DNA from: Actinomycetales bacterium
Lineage (GTDB): Bacteria > Actinomycetota > Actinomycetes > S36-B12
Direction: 5' to 3'
Assembly: GCA_018970025.1 (NCBI GenBank)
Contig: JAGWXF010000025.1
Location: forward strand, 1 to 38,461
Length of the DNA stretch: 38,461 nucleotides
How positions within the stretch are numbered: position 1 is the first letter of the stretch; each line of letters starts with the position of its first letter. A model generated the notes under the pieces. That model ran no database searches, had not been told where the DNA came from, and worked only from the letters and a program-made list of their open reading frames with translations. Positions 25,900 to 32,810 of this stretch are shown here, in pieces. The translations under genes and the position numbers were made by a program.

Positions 25900-25905
25900 T
25901 AGCGT
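25900..25905 (+). promoter_or_regulatory. Possible -10 of the secreted hydrolase gene
   Basis: TAGCGT 40 nt before GTG 25946; there is no clear -35. Confidence 0.4.
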
Positions 25906-25945
25906 GGCAGGGTCACAGTCCGGTCAGCCCGAAGCGGAGCGCATC

Positions 25946-26860
25946 GTGGGAAGACGCCCAATGGCCGTGCGCATTGGCGTCATGAGCGCGATCCTCGCGC
26001 TGCTCGGCGTCCCGCTTGCCGGGCCAGCCCATGCCGACGCATCCCCGGACTCCATCCCCGAGGCCATCGGCCAGACGTACGACGGACGGGATCTTCGAAT
26101 CGGCCGCACCCTGGCGCGCACCAGCGACTACACCAGGCATGCGATCACCTACCGCAGTGGTGGGCTGACGATCAGCGGGATCATGAACCTCCCGCACGGC
26201 CGGGGCCCATTCCCCGTGATCGTGCTCGCCCACGGCTACATCGATCCGAGGGTCTACGTCAGCGGCCAGGGCTTTCGACGCGAGCAGGACGCGCTCGCTC
26301 GCAACGGCTACGCAGTGCTCCACGTGGACTATCGGAACCATGCAGGATCCGATGACGACTCCAGCAATGGCGTCGCGGTGCGGCTGGGCTACGCGCAGGA
26401 CGTCATCAACGCGGCACGTGCCGTGCAGACGGCGCGCCTGCCCGAACTTGACGCATCCCGCATCGGGCTGCTGGGTCGGTCCATGGGCGGAAGCGTGGCC
26501 TTCAATGCCCTGGTGATGCGGCCCGGGACCTTCGATGCGGTTGTCACCTATGCCTCGACCAGCCCAGATCCCGTCGACAGCTTCAACCGCTGGCAGCGCC
26601 TCGACCGGAAGGCCAGCCGCGAGATCGTCATGCGGTACGGCGACCCGGACGTCGACCGTCGCGGCTGGGCTGAGGTCACCACGACGAACTACTTCGACCG
26701 CATCACCGAGCCGGTGCTGATGTTCCATGGGACCTCAGATGAGAGCTGCCTGCGGACGATCCGGTCGACCGTGCAGCAGGAGGCACCCCACGCCCGGGCC
26801 ATGCCCGGGCTGCCCGCCTTCTTCTCCTCGCTCGCGGAGCGCATCGGCCGAGACGATTGA
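25946..26860 (+). CDS. Secreted alpha/beta hydrolase, probably lacking its C-terminal His region
   Basis: The product has 304 aa. A signal peptide ends near PAHA (residue 30). The rest is a dipeptidyl-peptidase/S9-like or BAAT-like hydrolase fold: GPFPVIVLAHGYIDP (oxyanion), GYAVLHVDYRNH, the nucleophile elbow GLLGRSMGGS (Ser179), and the acid loop MFHGTSDES (Asp265). The usual C-terminal segment with the catalytic His about 30 residues past the Asp (H followed by G/A/T and F) is not seen; the protein ends 39 residues later with PAFFSSLAERIGRDD. Neither other forward frame restores it. The gene may be a recently altered end or His282 may substitute. GTG 25946 has GGAG at 6 nt; ATG 25961 is an alternative. 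Confidence 0.8.
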   Translation: MGRRPMAVRIGVMSAILALLGVPLAGPAHADASPDSIPEAIGQTYDGRDLRIGRTLARTSDYTRHAITYRSGGLTISGIMNLPHGRGPFPVIVLAHGYIDPRVYVSGQGFRREQDALARNGYAVLHVDYRNHAGSDDDSSNGVAVRLGYAQDVINAARAVQTARLPELDASRIGLLGRSMGGSVAFNALVMRPGTFDAVVTYASTSPDPVDSFNRWQRLDRKASREIVMRYGDPDVDRRGWAEVTTTNYFDRITEPVLMFHGTSDESCLRTIRSTVQQEAPHARAMPGLPAFFSSLAERIGRDD

Positions 26861-26870
26861 GCCATCTCAC

Positions 26871-26891
26871 CAGCGGGGTCGGCCGCCGCTG
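26871..26891. terminator. Weak hairpin in a convergent gap
   Basis: CAGCGG and CCGCTG form 6-bp arms around 9 nt between the hydrolase and pentapeptide genes. Confidence 0.35.
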
Positions 26892-26922
26892 CTTCGATCT
26901 CGCTCACCGAGTGCCTGCTGAC

Positions 26923-27528
26923 TCAGCCGCCCTCAGCCCTGACGTGGAGACCGAGGGAAGTCGCAATCACGATCGCCTGATCGGCGGTGATGACAGCACC
27001 CCTCATGCGGGCCACGAGCGGGTCGACGCCGGTGAGGTCGCAGCCACGCAGGTCGGCTCCGGTGAAGTCGGCACCATCGATCACCGACGCCGTCAGGTCG
27101 ACAGTGCGCAGCACTGCCCCGGCTGCGTTGACCCCGGCCAGGCCAGCCTCGCGCAGGCGGACGCCGTCGAATCGCACCGACCGCAGGTAGGCACCGCTCA
27201 GGTCGACCAGTGACCAGTCGCCGCCGGTGACAACGAGGGTCGACAGGTCACAGCGCTCGAAGGCGCTCCCGATCAGCTTGCAGTCGGTGAAGGAGGCGTC
27301 GAAGAACGAGCACCGGGTGAAGGTGCAGTTCACGAAGGCGGCGCTGGCATGCCGGCCCGCATTGAAGCGCACTCCGCGGAAAGCGCAGGCGGTGAAAACC
27401 GCACCCGTGCTGGTGGCCTCGGCAAGATCGACGTCAACGAAGTCGACGCCTTCAGCCTGGTACGCACCGAGATCGCGGCCGGACCAGTCCTCGTCCTCGA
27501 TGCGCTCCCGACCCTGCTCGCTGGGCAC
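26923..27528 (-). CDS. Pentapeptide-repeat protein
   Basis: The product has 201 aa. Degenerate A(D/N)LXX-type repeats run through most of it: GVDFVDVDLAEA, CAFRGVRFNAG, CTFTRCSFFDASF, CKLIGSAFERCDLS, then after a short break DLSGAYLRSVRFDGVRLREAGLAGVNAAGAVLRTVDL and DGADFTGADLRGCDLTGVD. These fold as a right-handed quadrilateral beta helix. Some such proteins mimic DNA and protect gyrase from quinolones (MfpA, Qnr), but this resembles the broader two-lobed cytosolic group often annotated as Qnr-like without proof. The C-terminal helix (ITADQAIVIATSLGLHV) also fits that group, where it makes the dimer contact. GTG 27528 is the start with TAGACT at 6 nt. Confidence 0.9.
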   Translation of the reverse strand: MPSEQGRERIEDEDWSGRDLGAYQAEGVDFVDVDLAEATSTGAVFTACAFRGVRFNAGRHASAAFVNCTFTRCSFFDASFTDCKLIGSAFERCDLSTLVVTGGDWSLVDLSGAYLRSVRFDGVRLREAGLAGVNAAGAVLRTVDLTASVIDGADFTGADLRGCDLTGVDPLVARMRGAVITADQAIVIATSLGLHVRAEGG

Positions 27529-27534
27529 AGGCCG

Positions 27535-27540
27535 AGTCTA
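27535..27540 (-). promoter_or_regulatory. -10 element of the pentapeptide-repeat gene (leaderless)
   Basis: TAGACT on the minus strand, 6 nt (CGGCCT), then GTG 27528; identical hexamer and spacing to the aldo/keto reductase gene. Confidence 0.6.
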
Positions 27541-27554
27541 GGCAGCCAGGGCTG

Positions 27555-28187
27555 CTACCCGGTGGGTCGAATCAGTGCCGGGTGGCGGGGGTCATCGCCG
27601 CGCACGATGAGGCTGGCGCATGCCATCGGCCTGCGCTCGCTCTCGTATCGAGCAAGGGCCGGCAGGGTCCATGCCTGGTCCGGTGGCGTGCGGCGGGCCA
27701 GGGCACTCGGGCTGAGGTGGACGTGAACCGCGAGGTCGAATGGCAGGCCTCGGCCGAGCAGCACGCTGCCCGCGACGATCACGACACCGTCCGCGGGCAG
27801 GTCGACGACCGCTGCTCGCACTGAGCGGTCGGTCACCGGATCCCGAAGGGCCGGCAGCACCCGGCCGGTGATCGGGAAGGGGTCGAGCACCTCGCGGCGG
27901 AGGGCACGCCCGTCAAGCCAGTCGTCCAGCCAGGCATCGGCATTCCGACGGCCGCGCTCCAGGCGCAGGCTGGCCTGCCGCCAGAAGTGATCGGCTCGGA
28001 TGAGCATCGCCCTGCGGGGAGCGAGGGCAGCGATGACGCCCGCGGCAAGCCACTCCGACTCAGCGGCGGGCGCGCCGTCGATTGCCAGGCGAATCCGACC
28101 CGGGGTCGCATCGAGGAGTTGCACGATCGCATCGACGACCCCGTCGGGTGTCGATGGCGTCACGGTGCGTGATCCGCCCGCCTCCAT
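27555..28187 (-). CDS. Uridine-kinase-like protein with degenerate P-loop
   Basis: The product has 210 aa. It matches the actinobacterial proteins annotated as uridine kinase: RADHFWRQASLRLERGR with ADAWLDDWLDGRALRREVLDP, a VLPALRDPVTDRS segment, GVVIVAGSVLLGRGLPFDLAVHVHLS, ARRTPPDQAWTLPALARYESE and the ending RGDDPRHPAL. The expected Walker A is replaced by AIDGAPAAESEW, which has no GK(S/T), so ATP binding of the normal kind is doubtful. This may be a family trait rather than decay. The start ATG lies 11 bp after the stop of the methyltransferase, so the two are co-transcribed. The function is unproven. Confidence 0.78.
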   Translation of the reverse strand: MEAGGSRTVTPSTPDGVVDAIVQLLDATPGRIRLAIDGAPAAESEWLAAGVIAALAPRRAMLIRADHFWRQASLRLERGRRNADAWLDDWLDGRALRREVLDPFPITGRVLPALRDPVTDRSVRAAVVDLPADGVVIVAGSVLLGRGLPFDLAVHVHLSPSALARRTPPDQAWTLPALARYESERRPMACASLIVRGDDPRHPALIRPTG

Positions 28188-28198
28188 GACCTGGCCGG

Positions 28199-28849
28199 TC
28201 AGGCCCGGATCGGGAGCCTGCGCAAGGTCGCCCAGGTGAATGGCTGGATCGCGCCCCAGGGCGTGCGATGCTCGATGCGCCGCTCATCAACGAGGGCGAA
28301 TGCCGGCCCCAGCACTGCGCTGATCGAGTCAGCGTCGTGCCTGGCCGTCGGCAGCCCGGAGCATTGAACCGGCCCGTCCGGCGCGAAGGTCGCCATGATG
28401 ACGATGCCACCGGGCTCGACGGTGCGGGCAGCGAGTGCGGCGTAGGCGGCCTGATCGCCGGGATCGACCAGGAAATGGAAGACCGCACGGTCATGCCACA
28501 GGGATACCTGTCGCTCCGGTGCCCAGGCCAGCACGTCGCTCACCACGCACGTCAGGCCGGCCGGATGGCCTGCCTGGTCGGCGAGCTGCTGCAGGGCAGC
28601 GGCCGAGATATCGACGGCAATCACCTGCGACCACCCTCGCTGCAGCAGCAGGGCCGCCAGTGGTGAGCGCCCGGCACCGATATCGACAGCGATGTCCCCG
28701 GTGATGCCTGCCGCGTCGATCCGCTCCAATGACGTCGACGGATCAGCCTCGAACCAGCTGACCTCGTCCGGCGCCGTCCTGGTGAACACCGCATCCCAGT
28801 GCGAGGCCGCTGACCCTGCCTCCGGGCGCGACAACCGCGACTCGCTCAC
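28199..28849 (-). CDS. SAM-dependent class I methyltransferase
   Basis: The product has 216 aa. Motif I is VDIGAGRSPLA, motif II VIAVDISAAALQQL, then a VVSDVLAWAPE and WHDRAVFHFLVD segment. The start ASHWDAVFTRTAPDEVSWFE and the later TFAPDGPVQCSGLP are characteristic of a small bacterial group often labelled methyltransferase type 12 or trans-aconitate-like; CSGL matches the thiopurine/tellurite type. The substrate is not known. GTG 28849 is the likely start, with GGGGAT at 6 nt (weak -10) and AGAGGGG further upstream. It leads a two-gene operon with the uridine-kinase-like gene. Confidence 0.88.
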   Translation of the reverse strand: MSESRLSRPEAGSAASHWDAVFTRTAPDEVSWFEADPSTSLERIDAAGITGDIAVDIGAGRSPLAALLLQRGWSQVIAVDISAAALQQLADQAGHPAGLTCVVSDVLAWAPERQVSLWHDRAVFHFLVDPGDQAAYAALAARTVEPGGIVIMATFAPDGPVQCSGLPTARHDADSISAVLGPAFALVDERRIEHRTPWGAIQPFTWATLRRLPIRA

Positions 28850-28971
28850 CGGGCCATCCCCTCTCGCCTACCGCTGGCAACCTCATCGTCACGTCTGGGC
28901 GCCGGTGCACCACGCGCGTGCCTGGCGCTACGGGTGCTGGCGTCGCATGCACCGACCAGACAGAGACGAGC

Positions 28972-29004
28972 ATGTCACGAGTGCAGCTGGCACTGAACGT
29001 GTCG
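28972..29004 (+). pseudogene. Remnant: first codons of a CadI/ArsI-type glyoxalase-fold gene
   Basis: ATG at 28972 begins MSRVQLALNVS, which is the conserved start of cadmium-induced CadI/ArsI C-As lyases (VOC fold; the Mycobacterium tuberculosis CadI starts MSRVQLALNV). After the eleventh codon the match stops abruptly (next ERLDQRIHTV). The rest of the roughly 150-residue gene is gone; the convergent gene at 29033-30283 occupies the space. No metal-responsive repressor gene is next to it. The gap 28850-28971 shows no other gene. Confidence 0.55.
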
Positions 29005-29032
29005 GAGCGGCTGGACCAGCGGATCCATACCG

Positions 29033-30283
29033 TCAGGCAGGCTGGCAGGTGCCATACGGCCCGACACGGCCGGCTGCTGGCGCATACGACACCGGCCGCT
29101 GCAGTACGCCTGGGCCCTTGATCGGGATGGCCAGGCACAGGCCCTCCCCCGAGATCGAGAGCCCTCCCTGGAATGACTGCTTGGATCCGCTCAGGCCGAA
29201 CGATGCCACCATGCCGTCACCGATCGATGGATAGTCCGGACCGGGGGTCTGCTCGGTTACGTCCATCGAGCTCAGCTGCTCGAGCAGGGTCGACTCGGCC
29301 GTCGCGTAGTCCAGGGACGCAGCCTTCCCGCGCAGCCGGCAGTCGATCGGGCAGGCCAGCGCATCGACCTGCGACATGGCCAGTAGGCCGAGGGTGCTGC
29401 GAGTCTGAGCCTGATCCTCCGGCATCGGGGCCGGCACGCCCTTGAGGGTGAACGATCGGGTGCTCACCCCCTTGCTGCTGGCGGTCAGCCGCCCCTGCCA
29501 GGTCGCTCCAAGGCCATCGGTGACGGTGATGGTCACCCCGCCGGGGGTGTTGCGTGCCTGCCACCCGCTCCTGCGGGCTGCCGCCCGTAGCGTCTCGACC
29601 GGGGCCGAGACGAACCCCGGAGTATTGAACGCGACGCTGCCCAGGCTCCGGAAGTACTCCAGGATGAACTCTGCCGAGGCCCCGACCAGGGTCATCGTCA
29701 GGCTCTTGTCCAGGCCCATCAGTCGATTCGCCGGCGGCCGGACGGCCAGTGGCGCATTCCAGCTGCGCACGCTCACGACCGGCTCGCCGTCGACGAGCAC
29801 CTTGCTGGCGCGTCCGCTTGCGTCGACGACCAGCGATGCACCGGGGATGGCCAGGGCACTGGTGAAGGGGTCAAACCACATGGCGAAGGGATCGGGGCCG
29901 TCGCTCTCGGCTGGCATGGAGACGTAGGCGCCCTTGGCGATGCCGTAGGCGGCCATCACCTGCCGCGCAATCATCGTGTTGTTCGAGAACCCGAGGTCCT
30001 TCCCGAGCAGGAGGGTGCGTCCGCCCTCGCGCAGGTACATCTGATCGACCTTGCCGTCCGCCACCGACACCGAGACATCCCCGGCCGCATTGCGCTGGAC
30101 AACCTGGCCATCCAGCTCGAAGGTGATGCCATTCTGGCTCGCCTGGGCCAGGGCGGCCGCGATAGCAGCGGCTGAGTCGACCTGCGGCATGGTGGCCTGG
30201 GCCATCGGAGCACCTGCGAGGGTGCTCGCAGCGATCAGGATCACGGCCCAGGCACGGGGCCGGCGCTGGACCCACGGTGTCAT
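29033..30283 (-). CDS. Secreted protein of unknown function
   Basis: The product has 416 aa with a signal peptide (basic RRPRAW then hydrophobic, ending near AQAT at 31). The mature part includes a repeated substitution-tolerant beta pattern: DVSVSVADGKVDQMYLREGG, LVVDASGRASKVLVDGEPVVS, GGVTITVTDGLGATWQGRLTASS. A C-terminal region has CPIDCRLRG, then a GPGVLQRPVSYAPAAGRVGPYGTC ending that resembles pilin-like or lipoprotein C-terminal tails in actinobacteria. No catalytic motif is seen. The ATG has GGGAGGGG at 4-5 nt and a TAGCAT -10 at 30300-30305, so unlike its neighbours it has a leader. The function is unknown. Confidence 0.75.
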   Translation of the reverse strand: MTPWVQRRPRAWAVILIAASTLAGAPMAQATMPQVDSAAAIAAALAQASQNGITFELDGQVVQRNAAGDVSVSVADGKVDQMYLREGGRTLLLGKDLGFSNNTMIARQVMAAYGIAKGAYVSMPAESDGPDPFAMWFDPFTSALAIPGASLVVDASGRASKVLVDGEPVVSVRSWNAPLAVRPPANRLMGLDKSLTMTLVGASAEFILEYFRSLGSVAFNTPGFVSAPVETLRAAARRSGWQARNTPGGVTITVTDGLGATWQGRLTASSKGVSTRSFTLKGVPAPMPEDQAQTRSTLGLLAMSQVDALACPIDCRLRGKAASLDYATAESTLLEQLSSMDVTEQTPGPDYPSIGDGMVASFGLSGSKQSFQGGLSISGEGLCLAIPIKGPGVLQRPVSYAPAAGRVGPYGTCQPA

Positions 30284-30299
30284 ATCCCCTCCCGCCGGG

Positions 30300-30305
30300 A
30301 TGCTA
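30300..30305 (-). promoter_or_regulatory. -10 element of the secreted unknown gene
   Basis: TAGCAT on the minus strand, 16 nt before the ATG at 30283, leaving room for its GGGAGGGG ribosome site. Confidence 0.45.
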
Positions 30306-30343
30306 TCGAGGTGAGGTACTCCCGGGAGGAACGTCCTGCCATC

Positions 30344-31171
30344 TCAGACAGCAGTCCAGCCGCCATCCATGGTCAGGCTGGCGCCATTGATGTTGTGTGC
30401 CTGGCGCTGACATAGGAACAATGCCAGTCCACCGACATCGGACGGCTCGCTCATCCGCAGGGACGGGACCTTCTCCTGCACCAGCGCCTGCACGGCGGCA
30501 TCGCGATCGGATGCCAGCCTGGCTGCGAGCGCCTGGATCTGGTCCTCGATGAGCGGGGTGTGCACCCAGCCCGGGCAGATGGCGTTGACCGTCACGCCTC
30601 CGCTGGCCGCAGACCCGGCCGCGGCGCACTCCAGCGCAGCCACGCGCGTCAGGCCGATCAGGCCGTGCTTTGCGCTGACGTACGCCGCCTTCTCACGCGA
30701 GGCAACCAGGCCATGCACCGATGAGATGTTGATGATGCGGCCGTATCCGCGCTCCTTCATCCCCGGCAGGAAGGCCGAGGTCGAGTCGAAGGCCGCGCTG
30801 AGGTTGATCGCGATGATGTCGTTCCAGGTCTGCCGTGTCATGACCCCCAGCTCGGCCGTGCGCTGGATCCCCGCGGCATTGACCACGATGTCGACCTCCC
30901 GCTGGGACGCCAGCGCGGCAAATCCAGCGGCCGACTGCTCGCCGTCAGCCAGGTCGAAGTGGACGACCTCCGCCTCCATGGCACCGACCCCGAGCACCTG
31001 CTCGGTGATCTTTGCATCCCGATCCGACGCCTGCCGATCGTGCAGGATCAGCCGCATGCCCGACTCGGCAAGCGCGACGGCGATGCCCGATCCGATCCCG
31101 CCCATCGCCCCGGTGACCAGTGCCGTCCGGCCACGCAGGAACCCCAGTTCGTCAGCGCTCGTCTGGCTCAT
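30344..31171 (-). CDS. SDR oxidoreductase, 3-hydroxybutyrate dehydrogenase type
   Basis: The product has 275 aa. NAD-binding TGAMGGIGSG, NAAG, catalytic NISSVHG (Ser) and YVSAKHG (Tyr, Lys) define a classical short-chain dehydrogenase. The run SVHGLVASREKAAYVSAKHGLIGLTRVAALE together with TVNAICPGWVHTPLIEDQI is the pattern of D-3-hydroxybutyrate dehydrogenases, which interconvert 3-hydroxybutyrate and acetoacetate in PHB or ketone metabolism. An insert with extra Ala/Gly (AAAGSAASGG) is slightly longer than usual. The start ATG overlaps the thioesterase stop by 4 nt (ATGA), so the two are translated together. The exact substrate is an inference from the motif match. Confidence 0.88.
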   Translation of the reverse strand: MSQTSADELGFLRGRTALVTGAMGGIGSGIAVALAESGMRLILHDRQASDRDAKITEQVLGVGAMEAEVVHFDLADGEQSAAGFAALASQREVDIVVNAAGIQRTAELGVMTRQTWNDIIAINLSAAFDSTSAFLPGMKERGYGRIINISSVHGLVASREKAAYVSAKHGLIGLTRVAALECAAAGSAASGGVTVNAICPGWVHTPLIEDQIQALAARLASDRDAAVQALVQEKVPSLRMSEPSDVGGLALFLCQRQAHNINGASLTMDGGWTAV

Positions 31172-31635
31172 GCCTGCTCCTGTCGTCCTGCCTCATCTCG
31201 GCCAGCGATGACGAGCGTGCCGACCACCTGCCGGATGAGCTCCGGAATGGGCACCGGTCGCCGGGTGATGCGATCGACATATACATGGACGAACCTGCCC
31301 AGGGCCCTGGGCCGCTCATCCGCATCGACGAACAGGCCGATGGCATAGGTGACGCTCGAGGTGCCCAGGCGGTCGACGCGCAGCCACGACTGCACGACCT
31401 GGGGGAAGTCCAGTGAGCCCAGGAAGGTGCAGGAGCTCTCGGCCACGATGCCAATCGCGTCGAGGCCGCGGATGTCCGTGCCGGTGCGCTCGATCAGCCA
31501 GCCGTTCACGGCCGTGTCGAAGTAGGAGTAGTAGGAGACGTTGTTCACGTGCCCGTAGTGGTCGACGTCCTCCCAGCGCGTGGGGATGACGACGTGATCG
31601 ACGAAATCCGCACGCAGGGACGCAGGCGAACGCAC
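31168..31635 (-). CDS. Hotdog-fold acyl-CoA thioesterase (YbgC/4HBT-like)
   Basis: The product has 155 aa. The active-site run RWEDVDHYGHVNNVSYYSYFDTAVN carries the conserved Asp, Gly-His-Val-Asn-Asn and the Tyr pair of single-hotdog thioesterases; later SCTFLGSLDFPQVVQSWLRVDRLGTSSVTYAI and a REPV-like RRPVPIPE follow the family. It hydrolyses an acyl-CoA thioester in the cytosol. The start is GTG 31635 with CATGAT at 6 nt; the frame stays open far upstream to 32493, but that part is antisense to the alcohol dehydrogenase. It is followed by the SDR through an ATGA overlap, which suggests joint work on a short acyl or hydroxyacyl substrate. Confidence 0.88.
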   Translation of the reverse strand: MRSPASLRADFVDHVVIPTRWEDVDHYGHVNNVSYYSYFDTAVNGWLIERTGTDIRGLDAIGIVAESSCTFLGSLDFPQVVQSWLRVDRLGTSSVTYAIGLFVDADERPRALGRFVHVYVDRITRRPVPIPELIRQVVGTLVIAGRDEAGRQEQA

Positions 31636-31641
31636 GCGCAG

Positions 31642-31663
31642 ATCATGGCAGGTCCGCGATACT
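31642..31663. promoter_or_regulatory. Back-to-back divergent -10 elements
   Basis: CATGAT (31642-31647, minus) lies 6 nt before the thioesterase GTG, and GATACT (31658-31663, plus) lies 6 nt before the alcohol dehydrogenase GTG. The start codons are only 34 bp apart, so the two promoters must overlap and their -35 regions lie in each other's genes. Confidence 0.45.
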
Positions 31664-31669
31664 TCGCCG

Positions 31670-32782
31670 GTGCAGATCCGTGCGGCCGTCCTGTGGAATA
31701 TCGGCGAGCCACTCGAGGTCGTCGACCTCGCCCTATCGCCGCCGGGCCAGGGCGAGCTGCTGATCAAGGTGGAGGCGGCCGGCCTGTGCCACTCCGACCT
31801 GTCGGTCATCGAGGGGGTCCGGCCCCGGCCGATGCCGATGGTGCTTGGGCACGAGGCTGCCGGCGAGGTGCTCGAGGTAGGCCCCGGCGTCGATGACGTG
31901 CGCGTCGGCGACCACGTGGTCCTGTCGTTCGTCCCCTCCTGCGGCACCTGTCTGCCCTGCCAGGACGATCGCCCGGCACTGTGCGAGCCGGGTGCGACGA
32001 GCAATACCGCGGGCGAGCTCCTCGGCGGCGGCCGACGACTGTCGGTGGATGGCACCCACGTGCACCACCATCTCGGCGTTTCGGCGTTCAGCGAGCAGGC
32101 CGTCGTCGACCGTCGCTCCGCCGTGGTCATCGACCCGGATATCCCCTGGCAGACCGCGGCCCTGTTCGGCTGCGCGATGCTCACCGGGGTCGGCGCCGTG
32201 CGCAATGCCGGTCGCCTTCGGCCCGGCCGGCCCGCGGGGGTGTGGGGGCTCGGCGGGGTCGGCCTGGCTGCCCTGCTGGCACTGATCGCCGATGGTGCCG
32301 ACCCGGTGATCGCCGTCGATCCTGATCCGGCCAAGCAGCAGGCGGCGCGGGACCTGGGCGCCACCTTCGCCATCGGCCCCGATGCAGCCGTGCGCGACGT
32401 CGTCCCCGGTGGGCTCGATCTCGCGATCGAGGCCGTCGGCCGAGTCAGCGCACTCGAGGCTGCGCTGGATGCCACTGCACGCGGCGGCACCACCGTGACC
32501 GTCGGCCTGCCGCATCCGCAGGATGCGCTCTCGCTCTCGCCACTGCGACTGGTCGCCGAGTCACGGTCCCTGGTCGGCTCCTATCTCGGCTCCGGCTCGG
32601 CGGCCCGCGACATCCCGGCGATGATCGCCGACTGGCGAACCGGCCGGCTCCCGGTTGACGCGCTGCGCTCAGGCACCATCGGATTCGACGGGCTCAACGA
32701 GGCGATGGCCGCCCTGCAGCGCGGCGAGGTCTTCCGCCAGGTGCTGCTGCCGAACGGCCCAGGCGACCCGAAGAGCCAGTGA
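31670..32782 (+). CDS. Zinc-dependent alcohol dehydrogenase (MDR family)
   Basis: The product has 370 aa. Catalytic zinc ligands are in GLCHSD (Cys about 39) and GHEAAGEV (His, Glu about 60-61); the structural zinc site has four Cys in SCGTCLPCQDDRPALC. The coenzyme fold shows VWGLGGVGLAALLALI then AVDPDPAKQQAARDLGA, where Asp suggests NAD preference. The FGCAMLTGVGAVRNAG segment fits class III/mycobacterial-type dehydrogenases. It oxidises an alcohol or reduces an aldehyde of unknown identity. GTG 31670 is the start, with GATACT at 6 nt. It is transcribed divergently from the thioesterase/SDR pair, and together they could feed a short-chain alcohol or hydroxyacid into acyl-CoA metabolism. 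Confidence 0.94.
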   Translation: MQIRAAVLWNIGEPLEVVDLALSPPGQGELLIKVEAAGLCHSDLSVIEGVRPRPMPMVLGHEAAGEVLEVGPGVDDVRVGDHVVLSFVPSCGTCLPCQDDRPALCEPGATSNTAGELLGGGRRLSVDGTHVHHHLGVSAFSEQAVVDRRSAVVIDPDIPWQTAALFGCAMLTGVGAVRNAGRLRPGRPAGVWGLGGVGLAALLALIADGADPVIAVDPDPAKQQAARDLGATFAIGPDAAVRDVVPGGLDLAIEAVGRVSALEAALDATARGGTTVTVGLPHPQDALSLSPLRLVAESRSLVGSYLGSGSAARDIPAMIADWRTGRLPVDALRSGTIGFDGLNEAMAALQRGEVFRQVLLPNGPGDPKSQ

Positions 32783-32783
32783 C

Positions 32784-32801
32784 CGCGGGCGACGCCCCGC
32801 G
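32784..32801. terminator. Hairpin between convergent ADH and hydrolase genes
   Basis: CGCGGG and CCCGCG, 6-bp GC arms with a 6-nt loop, directly after the ADH stop in a 28-bp gap. It can serve both genes. Confidence 0.5.
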
Positions 32802-32810
32802 AGCCAGTCG

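Noticed and set aside
27001..27230. Dense GGTCG/GGTGA-type short repeats on the plus strand as a regulatory array
   Set aside because: They arise from the repeated codons of the pentapeptide protein on the minus strand.
31636..32493. N-terminal extension of the thioesterase frame
   Set aside because: The frame stays open but lies antisense to the alcohol dehydrogenase, is Arg/Ser/Pro-rich and has no homology; GTG 31635 with CATGAT at 6 nt is the better start.
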